A DNA stretch of 64,000 nucleotides from Crossaster papposus (GCA_037893245.1 JBAIAA010000008.1:4546001-4610000); one strand, 5' to 3'. Positions 38,369 through 47,888 are shown, counted from the first letter of the stretch. Made by a program: numbers and translations. Notes: generated by a model not told the origin, from the letters alone.

Positions 38369-39187
38369 TTATTCTCCTTTCACGGTCACTCTGTGTAACC
38401 GTCTTGGCGTGTCTCCATAATCTGTTACCCCTTTATGCTGAGTATTTCTGTTATCCCAAACAGCAACAGAGTGGGGTTCCCACTGAAAGCGAGCCTGCCA
38501 TTGTGTTTGCTGAGTAATGGTAAAGAGAGATTGTAGAAGTGTGTCACTCTCTGTCTGGCTTATCCCTTCAATACGTTGTGTGAATTGCTCATTGATAAAC
38601 AAGGTTTCGAGACCTTTTTCCGGGTGCTTTTTTACAACAGGGTGTAGTACTGGGGGGTTGTCGTTGAGTATTTGATCAATAAGGTGGTTGCCTTTTTCAT
38701 CAACAGTATCGTAGCGGCTATCAGTCACAGTTTGGATAGAGTGAAGCGCGTTTAACGGTCTTAATGTTTCTTTTAATGACTCAGGTAATGAAGCCCACAC
38801 TGATTGCATGGAGGCCCAAAGGGTATCCCCCCCTTTAGGAGGCACATGCTGTGCGTGTAAGACAGAACACTTGGCTGGCTTTTCCTGCCAGGAGCGGTCG
38901 GTATGCCAGGTGCTTTTATCGGGTGGGTGACCCCGGCTGGTTTCTATGACAGTGACTTGGGGAGCCTCAGGAATATGTGGGAAGAAGGGGTGCACAGGTT
39001 CAAGTTCGCCAAAGCGTTCGGCTAGCTCCAGGTGTCCATCAGGCGTTATATGTTGTTCCCGAAAAAAAAGCACCTGATGTTTAAGAAAAGCGGAATAGAT
39101 GGCATCAAACATGCTGTCGCTGATGGCAGCCAGTTGAATGTCATGAACCATGGCGCCGATATGAGGTGATAAGGATTCTACTTTCAT
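38369..39187 (-). CDS. TauD/TfdA-family alpha-ketoglutarate dioxygenase
   Basis: 272 residues. The iron-binding HxD is in STWHTDRSW. The distal His and 2-oxoglutarate Arg lie in VAVWDNRNTQHKG and RRLHRVTV. N-terminal GAMVHDIQLAAISDSMFDAIYSAFLKHQVLFFREQ is typical of TauD. These enzymes oxidise sulfonates, aryloxyacids, carnitine-type or other substrates; the specificity is not visible. It is 8 bp from the hslR stop on the same strand and may be co-transcribed with yrfG-hslR. Confidence 0.85.
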   Translation of the reverse strand: MKVESLSPHIGAMVHDIQLAAISDSMFDAIYSAFLKHQVLFFREQHITPDGHLELAERFGELEPVHPFFPHIPEAPQVTVIETSRGHPPDKSTWHTDRSWQEKPAKCSVLHAQHVPPKGGDTLWASMQSVWASLPESLKETLRPLNALHSIQTVTDSRYDTVDEKGNHLIDQILNDNPPVLHPVVKKHPEKGLETLFINEQFTQRIEGISQTESDTLLQSLFTITQQTQWQARFQWEPHSVAVWDNRNTQHKGVTDYGDTPRRLHRVTVKGE

Positions 39188-39195
39188 AGCTGACC

Positions 39196-39585
39196 TCAGT
39201 GGGGTTTGAGCGCTCTGAGTTTACGGCGCTCTTTCTTATCGGGTTTACGGTCTGGGCGCACAATAGCGCCGCTCACGGATTTTCTTTCCAGCGCGGCTTT
39301 TTCGCGCAGGGCAATACTTTCTTCTGTTTCGCTATACAGTTGTTGTGCCAATTCGGCTTTCTGTCGTTTATCGCTCAACGCTTGCACAACCACGGTGTTT
39401 TCATCCCAACCTGCTCGTAACCGAATGGTATCACCCTCTTTGGGTTCTTTTCTCGGTTTACAGCGGGCACCATTGAGGTGGACTTTGCCGCCATCAATGG
39501 CTTCTTTGGCCAGGGTTCTGGTTTTATAAAAGCGGGCAGCCCATAGCCATTTATCGAGCCGGATTTTTTCAGACGATGCACTCAT
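39196..39585 (-). CDS. hslR: HslR (Hsp15) ribosome-associated S4 protein
   Basis: 129 residues. S4 RNA-binding domain at the N-terminus: RLDKWLWAARFYKTRTLAKEAIDGGKVHLNG. Basic C-terminal tail (RPDRKPDKKERRKLRALKPH). Hsp15 binds 50S subunits carrying nascent chains after stalled translation and is heat-induced in E. coli. Its ATG overlaps the end of yrfG by 17 bp, so the pair is coupled. Confidence 0.93.
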   Translation of the reverse strand: MSASSEKIRLDKWLWAARFYKTRTLAKEAIDGGKVHLNGARCKPRKEPKEGDTIRLRAGWDENTVVVQALSDKRQKAELAQQLYSETEESIALREKAALERKSVSGAIVRPDRKPDKKERRKLRALKPH

Positions 39586-40246
39586 TCGCTATTGTTTCTC
39601 TGTATAAGTCCCGAAAGTCTTTTACCGCGGTGTAATGACCGGTATTGGCGGCGGGTTTCTGGCTGTCGGGCGTATCAATTGCTAACAGTTGAGAAATACC
39701 ATAAGCCTTTGCTGCATCAAGGATAGAGGGGCTATCATCAATAAACAATGCGGCGTGCTTATTAAGGCCTGTATTGGCTTCCAGTGTTTGCCAAAATTGA
39801 GGGTGTTCTTTGGGGTAGCCGTAGTCATGGGAGCTGATCAGCTGATCAAAATAATGCGCCATTGGCAGTCGTTCCAATTTTAGTGACAGACTGCCTCTGT
39901 GCGCATTAGTGATCATAATGACTGTTTTGTTGGTGCTTTTCAGTGCCTGTAGAAACCCTTCCACGTGGGGGCGAAAGCGAATTAAGTGCGCAATCTCCCG
40001 TTTGAGGTGTGCGATGTCCAAACCCAGAGTCTGACTCCAGAAATCCAAACAATACCATTGTAAAGTCCCGGTTGTATTAGCAAGGATAGGGTCGCAAAAG
40101 GCTTTGGCTTCGTCGAGGGAAAGCCCTTGTTGTTCAGCGTATTTGGCAGGGACCAGTTGTGTCCAAAAATAGGTATCAAAATGCAGGTCAAGCAGCGTAC
40201 CATCCATGTCGAGCAGTATGGTATCGATTGTATTCCATTTAATCAT
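39569..40246 (-). CDS. yrfG: YrfG-type HAD GMP/IMP nucleotidase
   Basis: 225 residues from MIKWNTIDTILLDMDG, ATG at 40246; the frame extends 37 codons but family start is here. HAD motifs: LLDMDGTLLDLHFDTYFW (nucleophile Asp), VIMITNAH (motif II Thr), and ALFIDDSPSILDAA (acidic motif IV). YrfG dephosphorylates purine nucleotides. It lies between nudE (divergent) and hslR, an arrangement common in gammaproteobacteria. Confidence 0.9.
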   Translation of the reverse strand: MIKWNTIDTILLDMDGTLLDLHFDTYFWTQLVPAKYAEQQGLSLDEAKAFCDPILANTTGTLQWYCLDFWSQTLGLDIAHLKREIAHLIRFRPHVEGFLQALKSTNKTVIMITNAHRGSLSLKLERLPMAHYFDQLISSHDYGYPKEHPQFWQTLEANTGLNKHAALFIDDSPSILDAAKAYGISQLLAIDTPDSQKPAANTGHYTAVKDFRDLYRETIANECIV

Positions 40247-40313
40247 GAGCGAGGGTGTTTGTAAGTCAGAAGAGGTACATCGATCATACCTTTTCAAGTA
40301 CAGGCAGGGAACT

Positions 40314-40874
40314 ATGAATAAATTACCGGATATCTTAGCGCGCCGACAGGTCGCCAAAACCCGTCTTTTCAGTGTCGAAGAACTAGAGCTACGGTTCTCT
40401 AATGGCGAAGAAAGAACCTACGAGCGTTTAGGCTCATTACAAAATACCGGCCACAAAGCCGTTATGGTGGTGCCGCTGTTGGACGACCATCGGTTTTTCA
40501 TGATTCGTGAGTATGCAGCGGGAACAGAAAATTATCAGTTAACCCTGCCAAAAGGGTTGGTAGAACCGGGAGAAAGTGTTCTCGAAGGGGCCAACAGAGA
40601 GTTAAAAGAAGAAATTGGCTATGGTGCCAACAGCATGAAAGCGCTGACCCAGTTTACCTTGTCGCCTAATTATATGTGTAACAGCATTCACGTGGCCGTT
40701 GCCCGTGATTTATACGAAGAAAAGCTTGAGGGTGATGAACCTGAGCCGCTTGGGCTAGAGGTCTTTTCGTTTGATCAACTGCTCGAAATCAATGAGCGCC
40801 CTGATTTTTCTGAGGGACGGGCACTGGCGGCACTGTATTTGGTCAAAGAGCAGCTAAAAGAAGGCTTGCTATGA
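40314..40874 (+). CDS. nudE: NudE, ADP-compound Nudix hydrolase
   Basis: 186 residues from MNKLPDILARRQVAK, with AGGCAGGGA before the ATG at 40314. Nudix box: GLVEPGESVLEGANRELKEEIGYG (G-x5-E-x7-REUxEE). Hydrolyses ADP-ribose, NADH or Ap3A. The stop overlaps the start of cysQ (ATGA). Divergent from yrfG with ~70 bp between, where both promoters must lie. Confidence 0.94.
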   Translation: MNKLPDILARRQVAKTRLFSVEELELRFSNGEERTYERLGSLQNTGHKAVMVVPLLDDHRFFMIREYAAGTENYQLTLPKGLVEPGESVLEGANRELKEEIGYGANSMKALTQFTLSPNYMCNSIHVAVARDLYEEKLEGDEPEPLGLEVFSFDQLLEINERPDFSEGRALAALYLVKEQLKEGLL

Positions 40875-41680
40875 TTGACGACTGTCTGGTTGAGTCGCTG
40901 AAAGCCGTTGTCTATGCTGCCGGTGAAGCTATTTTAGCGGTATATCAGGAAGGCAGTTTGGATATCCAGACAAAGTCTGACCAGACACCGGTCACCCGCG
41001 CCGATTTACAAGCGAATGCAGTGATTGAACAGGGGCTTGCTGCCCTGAGTGAGCGCTATCCTATATTGTCAGAAGAGTCTGCTCCGGCGTCGTTTAACGA
41101 GCGACAGCAGTGGTCACGTTACTGGCTGGTAGACCCACTGGATGGCACACAGGAGTTGATCAACCAAAATGGTCAGTTCACCGTCAACATTGCACTGATT
41201 GACAATCATTACCCGCTGCTGGGTCTTGTCTATTCACCCACAACAGCGACCTGCTATTGGGGTGGGCAGGCAATGGGCGCTTTTCGGCAAATGGGCAGTG
41301 CTCCCGCCGAAAAGATCACAACGCGAGCATTGTCTACGAATAGCGATGTTGTTGTACTCGGCAGTCGCAGTTACGGCAACCCAGCATCAGACCAGTTTGT
41401 GGATAAACTGAAACAGCACTATCCACAGCTGGATTTTATGCGGGTAGGCAGTTCTCTGAAAGGCTGTCGTATTGCTGAAGGGAAAGCCGATATTTATCCC
41501 CGCCTTGGGCCAACGTCTGAGTGGGATACTGGTGCTGTGCAGGCTGTTGTCGAGGGAGCTGGTGGTGTGTTTGTGGATACAGCGGGGGAGCGTTTTGCTT
41601 ATAACACCACAGACTCACTGGTGAATGGGCACTTTTTAATCATGGGGGATGCTACTACCCACTGGCAGAAGTTTTGGTAG
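40871..41680 (+). CDS. cysQ: CysQ, 3'(2'),5'-bisphosphate nucleotidase
   Basis: 269 residues of the inositol monophosphatase superfamily: SEESAP (metal-binding Glu), WLVDPLDGTQELINQNGQFTVNIAL (the DPLDGT metal motif), and SEWDTGAVQAVVEGAGG (WDxA-like motif, reading WDTGA). Removes 3'-phosphate from PAP made in sulfate assimilation. Translationally coupled to nudE by a 4-bp overlap, as in many relatives. Confidence 0.94.
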   Translation: MIDDCLVESLKAVVYAAGEAILAVYQEGSLDIQTKSDQTPVTRADLQANAVIEQGLAALSERYPILSEESAPASFNERQQWSRYWLVDPLDGTQELINQNGQFTVNIALIDNHYPLLGLVYSPTTATCYWGGQAMGAFRQMGSAPAEKITTRALSTNSDVVVLGSRSYGNPASDQFVDKLKQHYPQLDFMRVGSSLKGCRIAEGKADIYPRLGPTSEWDTGAVQAVVEGAGGVFVDTAGERFAYNTTDSLVNGHFLIMGDATTHWQKFW

Positions 41681-41685
41681 TTCGA

Positions 41686-42063
41686 CTAGAAAAAGTAATG
41701 GATCTGATCAGCCTCAACGTGAACCGGCTGGTCTCCCACACGCTGCACTTCACCATGCAGGGTGACAGGGGAGTGAAACTGCACGCCCTGATCAGGCATG
41801 TCTTTTTCATTAATTCGTATATGGATGGTTTTCCCATCCTCGTCCTTAAAGGCATAGGTGTTGTCTGTGACCTGGTCGGTAATATGCCCTTTGATATGCA
41901 CTTTATCCTCATGATCGGCATCGTTGACGACTTCATGGACTTTGCGCTGTTCGTAGTCGGGGTGCATATGGGGGCAGGGGTCATAGTTGACCAGCTTAAT
42001 GGTACCCAGCACAACCCATGGCGCGACAATCATCGCAATAACAGCTATTGATCTTTTTTTCAT
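41686..42063 (-). CDS. OB-fold (BOF/YgiW-like) exported protein
   Basis: 125 residues. N-terminal hydrophobic helix (IAVIAMIVAPWVVLGTI) is a signal or anchor. The rest has the small OB pattern: VHIKGHITDQVTDNTYAFKD, IHIRINEKDM, VTLHGEVQRVGDQPVHVEAD. Similar proteins (BOF, YgiW/YdeI) sit in the periplasm and are linked to stress tolerance. A His-rich stretch (PHMHPDYEQRKVHEVV) follows the anchor. Tail-to-tail with cysQ, 5 bp apart. Confidence 0.6.
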   Translation of the reverse strand: MKKRSIAVIAMIVAPWVVLGTIKLVNYDPCPHMHPDYEQRKVHEVVNDADHEDKVHIKGHITDQVTDNTYAFKDEDGKTIHIRINEKDMPDQGVQFHSPVTLHGEVQRVGDQPVHVEADQIHYFF

Positions 42064-42074
42064 GATGCCTGCCC

Positions 42075-42254
42075 ATGCAGTGGAGATCTCTTTTTTCTAT
42101 CGGCGCACTGTTAGGGTTCATGAGTTGTACCAACCTTCTTTTTAAAGTAGCGGCGGCAATCGCTATTAGAGAAGAAGAGGCTGTTTTACAACATTTTGTT
42201 GGCAATGAACTACTGAAAGTGGATGCAAAAAACAAGCCCAGTTCAAATGTGTGA
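42075..42254 (+). CDS. Small hydrophobic-leader protein, unknown
   Basis: 59 residues (MQWRSLFSIGALLGFMSCTN ... KNKPSSNV). The N-terminus is hydrophobic and ends in a Cys that could be lipidated, but the lipobox (FMSC) is poor. The remainder is charged. Divergent from the OB-fold gene with starts 12 bp apart. No clear ribosome-binding site, so the call is tentative. Confidence 0.3.
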   Translation: MQWRSLFSIGALLGFMSCTNLLFKVAAAIAIREEEAVLQHFVGNELLKVDAKNKPSSNV

Positions 42255-42341
42255 TAAAAAACTGTATGAAAAATGGTTTGATATACGGAGTGGATCTATA
42301 TACAGATAAGCTGGCTTCTTAGGAAAATATTGAGAGTGTTC

Positions 42342-42656
42342 ATGAACGATATCAATAGTTTTAAAGGAAAGACTATTCTCATTCCGGATATGACGGTCTT
42401 TGATTTAAAAGAAGTAAAAGGTTTTCATACATCTAAAGATAGCGATGGTCACCCCTTGGCAGGTGGCTTCTTAATCCGAATGGATAGTCGTCCACCACGG
42501 CAAATTTTTCGTGAAGGTTTCCTGTCTCGGCAGCAATTGAGTGTCCAAGGCAAGAACCATCGTGAAGATCTATTACGCTGGCTGTCGGGTACTCACCCTC
42601 CCCTCCCCTCCCCGGATGGCCCCATGATTACGGGATATCAACAAGTTTTAGCATAG
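42342..42656 (+). CDS. Truncated or small ADP-ribosyltransferase-like protein
   Basis: 104 residues from ATG 42342; a TTG four codons upstream is possible. The stretch FLIRMDSRPPRQIFREGF matches the first motif of the pertussis/cholera-like ADP-ribosyltransferase class (R-x-D-x-R-x-P-x-x-I-F-x-x-G-F), where the first Arg binds NAD. The Ser-Thr-Ser and Glu motifs that complete the fold are absent, so this is an inert fragment or an unrelated protein. An IS701 element starts 83 bp downstream, but the frame ends before it. Confidence 0.4.
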   Translation: MNDINSFKGKTILIPDMTVFDLKEVKGFHTSKDSDGHPLAGGFLIRMDSRPPRQIFREGFLSRQQLSVQGKNHREDLLRWLSGTHPPLPSPDGPMITGYQQVLA

Positions 42657-42739
42657 AAATCGCTTCGATGTTTGGATGGAAGCTCGACAGCTGTTACCTT
42701 ATTGACCACCGGGATCGATTAAGGCTATTTCATCCATAA

Positions 42740-43231
42740 TAGAACTTACGCATTGACAGACATCCAAAAAAATTGCTAGATCAGCAAAAAAACAGTGGAT
42801 GTCGTCGTGCGTAGAAAAATAACAAAACCAACAACAGCCAAGTGCGACCTCCCGAAGTATACGGGGTTTCTACTCTGTGAACCCAAATCAGCCACCTGTA
42901 CCCGTCTTAGCGAATTGAGTGATATATCGCATGACAGTGTTAACCGCTTTCTCCAACGTGAAAACTTTGCTCCTGAAGATCTTTTTCTAGAAGCGTCAGC
43001 AAGGCTTATTCTTGAAGGTGGGACGCTATCGGTTGATGATACGGTGCTGGATAAACCTTATACCCATTACACGGCTTTAGTCGGTCATTACTACTCAGGA
43101 AAGCACCACAAAACCGTCAAGGGTATTAATCTCATCACGCTTTATTACACGGACATCAAAGGCTACAACTTGCCCGTTAATTTCCGTATTTACAATCCAG
43201 CCGATGGCAAAACTAAAAATGACTACTTTGT
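42740..43231 (+). mobile_element. IS701-like element, copy 2, 3' half missing
   Basis: Starts with TAGAACTTACGCATTGACAG and runs 492 bp before it is cut by IS903 copy B at 43232. The missing 3' part is not found on the other side of copy B, so it was deleted, not just split. Confidence 0.92.
42795..43231 (+). pseudogene. IS701-like transposase, truncated
   Basis: Encodes the first ~146 residues of the transposase, through SVDDTVLDKPY and NPADGKTKNDYFV, then enters IS903 sequence. The second and third catalytic residues are missing. Confidence 0.88.
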
Positions 43232-44333
43232 GGCGTTGTTGCATAAATAAAGCTCAGCCTGATCGAGCCTGTATCCAGGCCTTTTTCAGCTAGCTTTAAC
43301 TGATATCGGCATCCCTAAACCGGTCATCCTGTTCAACACGCGAACGGAAACCTCTGCCTCCGTTTTTTGCTGAGGTAGTTCACGTGCTTTCATCTTTGAG
43401 CCGATAATGGTTTTATAGCGAAGCATAGCCAATTCAACCAAGGCTCTCAGGCCGTATCCGGTTAGCCCTTGCCACGCCATGCGACCTCGCTCTTTTATGA
43501 GGGCTACTGCCTCGTTTCGTGTATTGTGCTGACTACTGTCAGGCACAGCATTTTTAGGTGGTGGAATCACGATTTTAGCAGCAGCTTGCTTCTGTTTAAT
43601 TTGCTGATAAACCTTGTCGCTATCATAGGCTCCATCGGCCATGAAAACCTCAAATCCATCAACTTGATCCAGCAGATTAGGCAAAACTGAAGTATCACCT
43701 ATCTCTTTTCCGGTAAGGTCACTTGCAACGACATGATGATTTTTATCGATGGCTAAATGCAGTTTTCGCCAAGTACGTTTAGGCTGCGTACCGTGTTTTT
43801 CCTGATTCCATTCATCCTTGCCATAAACCTTCAATCCTGTGCTATCTACCAGAAAGTGAGAACCAGGCTCACAGGTATCGATGAGCTTTTGCAATGATAA
43901 ATTGATGCTTCGCTTACTGAGAGTGCTGTAATCAGGGACTTTAAGCTGTAACCCCATGAGCTTAACCAGAGATCTAGCAAAACCTTCAGTCTGCCTTAGC
44001 GGTAAGCTAAAAACCTGCCTGAGCATAAGGCAGGTCTCAATCGCCAGATCCGAGTATTGTGTCGGCGCACCTCGTTTTTGGATGGGCGCTGGCGTCCAGA
44101 TAGTGATAGCTTCATCCGTAAACCAGACGGTAATATCACCTCTTTTTCGCAGTGCGTTATTATAATCAGACCAATTCGTCACTTTATAAGTCGATTTTTT
44201 GATCTTATGGCGACGAGCTTCGTTGTGTTTGTAAGGCATAGCGAGATGATGTCTGCAAAAAAAGGACATTAGGATACGAACCTTAGCCACTTATCGTCAA
44301 TCAGGGCTATCCGGTGATTTATTCAACAACGCC
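43232..44333 (-). mobile_element. IS903-group element, copy B (1,102 bp)
   Basis: Full ends GGCGTTGTTGCATAAATA and inverse GGCGTTGTTGAATAAATC. Flanks CTACTTTGT (left) and CTTTTATCA (right) do not match. Truncated IS701 on the left, gene scrap on the right. Confidence 0.93.
43286..44239 (-). CDS. IS903-group transposase, copy B
   Basis: 317 residues, complete, same sequence as copy A by eye including KHGTQPKRTW. DDE and Y-(2)-R-(3)-E-(6)-K intact. Confidence 0.92.
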   Translation of the reverse strand: MPYKHNEARRHKIKKSTYKVTNWSDYNNALRKRGDITVWFTDEAITIWTPAPIQKRGAPTQYSDLAIETCLMLRQVFSLPLRQTEGFARSLVKLMGLQLKVPDYSTLSKRSINLSLQKLIDTCEPGSHFLVDSTGLKVYGKDEWNQEKHGTQPKRTWRKLHLAIDKNHHVVASDLTGKEIGDTSVLPNLLDQVDGFEVFMADGAYDSDKVYQQIKQKQAAAKIVIPPPKNAVPDSSQHNTRNEAVALIKERGRMAWQGLTGYGLRALVELAMLRYKTIIGSKMKARELPQQKTEAEVSVRVLNRMTGLGMPISVKAS

Positions 44334-44686
44334 CTTTTATCAGCATAACATCATCATTCTGAGCACTTCCCACCACAGAGCCAGCAGTGACGGATTCAGC
44401 CATATCCTGAATAAATTTCAATGATGTATTAGCAGTGCTGAAATCAATAGCGTGGTACTGATCGTCTCTGACGCCAACAACACCACCGTGAATACCGACC
44501 CAGCCATTAACAGAGCCCTCTACTTTTATTGTCGATCCATCAAACCCTTCAACAACACCTGAAATATTAATGGCATCCGTATCAACATCTTCACCAAGGG
44601 TTGCCGTGTCTGCAATATAAACGACAGACTTACCAGTACCCGTTACTTCAGCCCGACCATCGACGAGAATTAAATCTGTTGTGGAG
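44334..44686 (-). pseudogene. Passenger-like gene scrap between two IS903 copies
   Basis: About 117 codons open at both ends into IS903 sequence. Repetitive Gly/Val/Asp-rich beta pattern (LVDGRAEVTGTGKSVVYIAD, ISGVVEGFDGSTIKVEGSVN, GIHGGVVGVRDDQYHAID) like the passenger of an autotransporter or a repeat adhesin. A start and stop of its own are absent. It may belong with the barrel fragment at 37881-38361. Confidence 0.5.
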
Positions 44687-45788
44687 GGCGTTGTTGAATA
44701 AATCACCGGATAGCCCTGATTGACGATAAGTGGCTAAGGTTCGTATCCTAATGTCCTTTTTTTGCAGACATCATCTCGCTATGCCTTACAAACACAACGA
44801 AGCTCGTCGCCATAAGATCAAAAAATCGACTTATAAAGTGACGAATTGGTCTGATTATAATAACGCACTGCGAAAAAGAGGTGATATTACCGTCTGGTTT
44901 ACGGATGCAGCTATCACTCTCTGGACGCCAGCGCCCATCCAAAAACGAGGTGCGCCGACACAATACTCGGATCTGGCGATTGAGACCTGCCTTATGCTCA
45001 GGCAGGTTTTTAGCTTACCGCTAAGGCAGACTGAAGGTTTTGCTAGATCTCTGGTTAAGCTCATGGGGTTACAGCTTAAAGTCCCTGATTACAGCACTCT
45101 CAGTAAGCGAAGCATCAATTTATCATTGCAAAAGCTCATCGATACCTGTGAGCCTGGTTCTCACTTTCTGGTAGATAGCACAGGATTGAAGGTTTATGGC
45201 AAGGATGAATGGAATCAGGAAAAACACGGTACGAAGCCTAAACGTACTTGGCGAAAACTGCATTTAGCCATCGATAAAAATCATCATGTCGTTGCAAGTG
45301 ACCTTACCGGAAAAGAGATAGGTGATACTTCAGTTTTGCCTAATCTGCTGGATCAAGTTGATGGATTTGAGGTTTTCATGGCCGATGGAGCCTATGATAG
45401 CGACAAGGTTTATCAGCAAATTAAACAGAAGCAAGCTGCTGCTAAAATCGTGATTCCACCACCTAAAAATGCTGTGCCTGACAGTAGTCAGCACAATACA
45501 CGAAACGAGGCAGTAGCCCTCATAAAAGAGCGAGGTCGCATGGCGTGGCAAGGGCTAACCGGATACGGCCTGAGAGCCTTGGTTGAATTGGCTATGCTTC
45601 GCTATAAAACCATTATCGGCTCAAAGATGAAAGCACGTGAACTACCTCAGCAAAAAACGGAGGCAGAGGTTTCCGTTCGCGTGTTGAACAGGATGACCGG
45701 TTTAGGGATGCCGATATCAGTTAAAGCTAGCTGAAAAAGGCCTGGATACAGGCTCGATCAGGCTGAGCTTTATTTATGCAACAACGCC
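44687..45788 (+). mobile_element. IS903-group element, copy C (1,102 bp)
   Basis: Full ends. Flanks GTTGTGGAG and GGTTAAAAT differ. Opposite orientation to copy B, 353 bp away, so the pair can invert the gene scrap between them. Confidence 0.93.
44781..45734 (+). CDS. IS903-group transposase, copy C
   Basis: 317 residues, complete. Differs from A and B by TDAAITLWTP and KHGTKPKR. Catalytic residues kept. Confidence 0.92.
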   Translation: MPYKHNEARRHKIKKSTYKVTNWSDYNNALRKRGDITVWFTDAAITLWTPAPIQKRGAPTQYSDLAIETCLMLRQVFSLPLRQTEGFARSLVKLMGLQLKVPDYSTLSKRSINLSLQKLIDTCEPGSHFLVDSTGLKVYGKDEWNQEKHGTKPKRTWRKLHLAIDKNHHVVASDLTGKEIGDTSVLPNLLDQVDGFEVFMADGAYDSDKVYQQIKQKQAAAKIVIPPPKNAVPDSSQHNTRNEAVALIKERGRMAWQGLTGYGLRALVELAMLRYKTIIGSKMKARELPQQKTEAEVSVRVLNRMTGLGMPISVKAS

Positions 45789-45843
45789 GGTTAAAATCGA
45801 CACCCGCTAAAGCCTAGTTTGTTGGGATGTGAGAACAATATCT

Positions 45844-45884
45844 TCACAGACCGTTTATAGAGGGTTTCTATAAACGGTCTGTGA
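45844..45884. repeat. Perfect 18-bp hairpin upstream of gltX
   Basis: TCACAGACCGTTTATAGA (45844-45861), loop GGGTT, exact inverse at 45867-45884. It lies 85 bp before the gltX ATG. No T-tract follows. It could be a terminator for upstream transcription, a protein-binding palindrome, or a leader structure of gltX. Confidence 0.6.
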
Positions 45885-45969
45885 CATCAGGGATGTTGTG
45901 AAAGGCTGTATTGCCGCCGTCCATTTCTTTATAATTCTCGGTTTTTCCTACCCCTGAAAGACCGTAATT

Positions 45970-47454
45970 ATGACCATTCGTACCCGTGTTGCTCCATCTC
46001 CTACTGGAGACCCTCATGTTGGCACTGCCTACATCGCTTTGTTTAACCGTGCCTTTGCCAAAAGCCAGGGCGGTGAGTTTGTCTTGCGGATCGAAGATAC
46101 GGATCAGGCACGCAGTACCGCCACCTCGGAGCAGCAGATTCTGGATTCCCTTCGCTGGCTGGGACTTGATTGGGATGAAGGGCCTGACGTAGGTGGCCCT
46201 CACGGCCCCTATCGCCAGAGTGATCGCAGTGCTATCTATGCCGAGCAGGCACAAATACTGTTGGATAAAGGCCATGCGTTTCACTGCTTTTGCTCTTCCG
46301 AGCGTTTAGATGTTTTGCGTGCGGAACAAATGGCGAACAAGCAAACCCCGGGCTATGACGGGCATTGCCAGCATTTATCGCAACAAGCCGTGAGTGACAA
46401 ACTGGCCGTCGGTGAATCTCACGTGGTACGGATGAACGTACCGACCGAAGGCACCTGTCTGGTCGATGACATGCTGCGCGGCACCATTGAGATCGACTGG
46501 GCACAAATCGACATGCAGGTGTTGGTCAAAGCCGATGGGATGCCCACCTACCATTTAGCCAATGTGGTGGATGACCACTTGATGGCCATTACTCATGTTA
46601 TTCGTGGTGAAGAGTGGATCAATTCGGCCCCTAAACACAAACTGTTATATCAGTATTTTGGTTGGGAGATGCCGGTGTTATGCCATATGCCCCTGCTGCG
46701 TAACCCCGACAAGAGCAAACTGTCAAAACGCAAAAACCCAACCAGCATTACTTATTACCGCGATGCAGGGTATCTGCCGGAAGCTTTGGTGAATTACCTG
46801 GGGCGCATGGGCTGGTCCATGCCGGATGAGCGCGAGAAGTTCAGTCTGGATGACATGCTAGCTGTGTTTGATATTACCCGTGTTTCATTGGGTGGCCCCA
46901 TCTTTGATCAGGAAAAACTGGCCTGGCTCAATGCCAGCTGGATTCGTGAAGATCTGAGTGATGAAGACTTTGCTGAGCGCTTGTGCGGCTGGCTACTCAA
47001 TAAAGAACACATGATGAAGTACCTGTCTTTGGCAAAAGGGCGGGTAGAAACCTTGGGGGACTTCGTGCCCATGGCCAGTTTTCTCTATGCCGGCATGTTA
47101 AACCTGACTGCTGAGGATTTCGCCCATAAAAAACTGGACGAAGCCGAGGTAAAGCAGGTGTTGCAATTCACCCTGTGGCGGCTGGAACAGCAGCAGGTGT
47201 GGAACAAGTCCACGCTCTTTACGGCGATTAAAACGCTGGCCAAAGCGATGGATCACAAACTGGGTGACTTTAATCACCCCATTTTTGTGGCCATTGCGGG
47301 CACGCCGAATTCATGGTCAGTGATGGAATCGATGGAAATTCTCGGCCTAGATATGACCCGTGCCCGCCTTCGTCATGCCATTGCTGTATTGGGGGGTGTA
47401 TCAAAAAAAGAAGGGACACGGTTGGAAAAAGCGTTTAATCAGTTGGGCAGCTAA
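45970..47454 (+). CDS. gltX: Glutamyl-tRNA synthetase
   Basis: 494 residues. Class I signature [13 protein letters not shown] (HIGH-like) and LSKRK (KMSKS-like) in [23 protein letters not shown] and [14 protein letters not shown] are family-typical. The C-terminal anticodon-binding helical domain ends [14 protein letters not shown]. Charges tRNA-Glu. Complete, with a good terminator after it. It is the only core gene on the plus strand in the right half and lies directly beside a rearranged IS903 cluster. Confidence 0.97.
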   Translation: MTIRTRVAPSPTGDPHVGTAYIALFNRAFAKSQGGEFVLRIEDTDQARSTATSEQQILDSLRWLGLDWDEGPDVGGPHGPYRQSDRSAIYAEQAQILLDKGHAFHCFCSSERLDVLRAEQMANKQTPGYDGHCQHLSQQAVSDKLAVGESHVVRMNVPTEGTCLVDDMLRGTIEIDWAQIDMQVLVKADGMPTYHLANVVDDHLMAITHVIRGEEWINSAPKHKLLYQYFGWEMPVLCHMPLLRNPDKSKLSKRKNPTSITYYRDAGYLPEALVNYLGRMGWSMPDEREKFSLDDMLAVFDITRVSLGGPIFDQEKLAWLNASWIREDLSDEDFAERLCGWLLNKEHMMKYLSLAKGRVETLGDFVPMASFLYAGMLNLTAEDFAHKKLDEAEVKQVLQFTLWRLEQQQVWNKSTLFTAIKTLAKAMDHKLGDFNHPIFVAIAGTPNSWSVMESMEILGLDMTRARLRHAIAVLGGVSKKEGTRLEKAFNQLGS

Positions 47455-47469
47455 CCAATGGGTTAGGGA

Positions 47470-47497
47470 ATAGGTAGCTGTTTGCTGCCTATTTTTT
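47470..47497 (+). terminator. Rho-independent terminator of gltX
   Basis: ATAGGTAGC, loop TGTTT, GCTGCCTAT with one G-U pair, followed by TTTTT. Sixteen bases after the stop. Confidence 0.85.
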
Positions 47498-47888
47498 GTT
47501 CAATCTAAAGAGAGGTGTGTAATCGTTGTTGTAATTCATTTTAATAGTAAAAAATAAATCTATTTCAAATCAATAAGATGAAGGGTTTTTTTAAAAAATG
47601 AAGATAAAAAATCAAAAAGAAATACTTTAATATTTATTTATAATAAATAATTTGTTTTATTAAATGGATTTCCTTGTATAATCCTCTCATTTTTCATGCC
47701 TGTTGAATTGAATTATTCTGTTTTTCTGGTGTCTATTTGATTACGAAAACTTTAATTCATCAAAATCATTAGAAGTAATCTATTGAATGGGATGATGGTT
47801 TCAAAAGTAATCAAAGCCGTAGTTGCAAAAAAATAATGCAAGTAAGGACTTTGGGATTATTACATAAAATATCGAGGTGTATCTGATT
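47498..47888. other. AT-rich intergenic stretch
   Basis: About 390 bp, strongly A/T-rich with runs of A and T, no credible reading frame. It should carry the promoter of the secreted-protein gene that begins at 47889; GAGG at 47874-47877 may be its ribosome-binding site. Confidence 0.5.

Noticed and set aside
44334..44686. A composite transposon formed by IS903 copies B and C around the gene scrap.
   Set aside because: The enclosed 353 bp has no complete gene and the outer flanks (CTACTTTGT and GGTTAAAAT) do not match.
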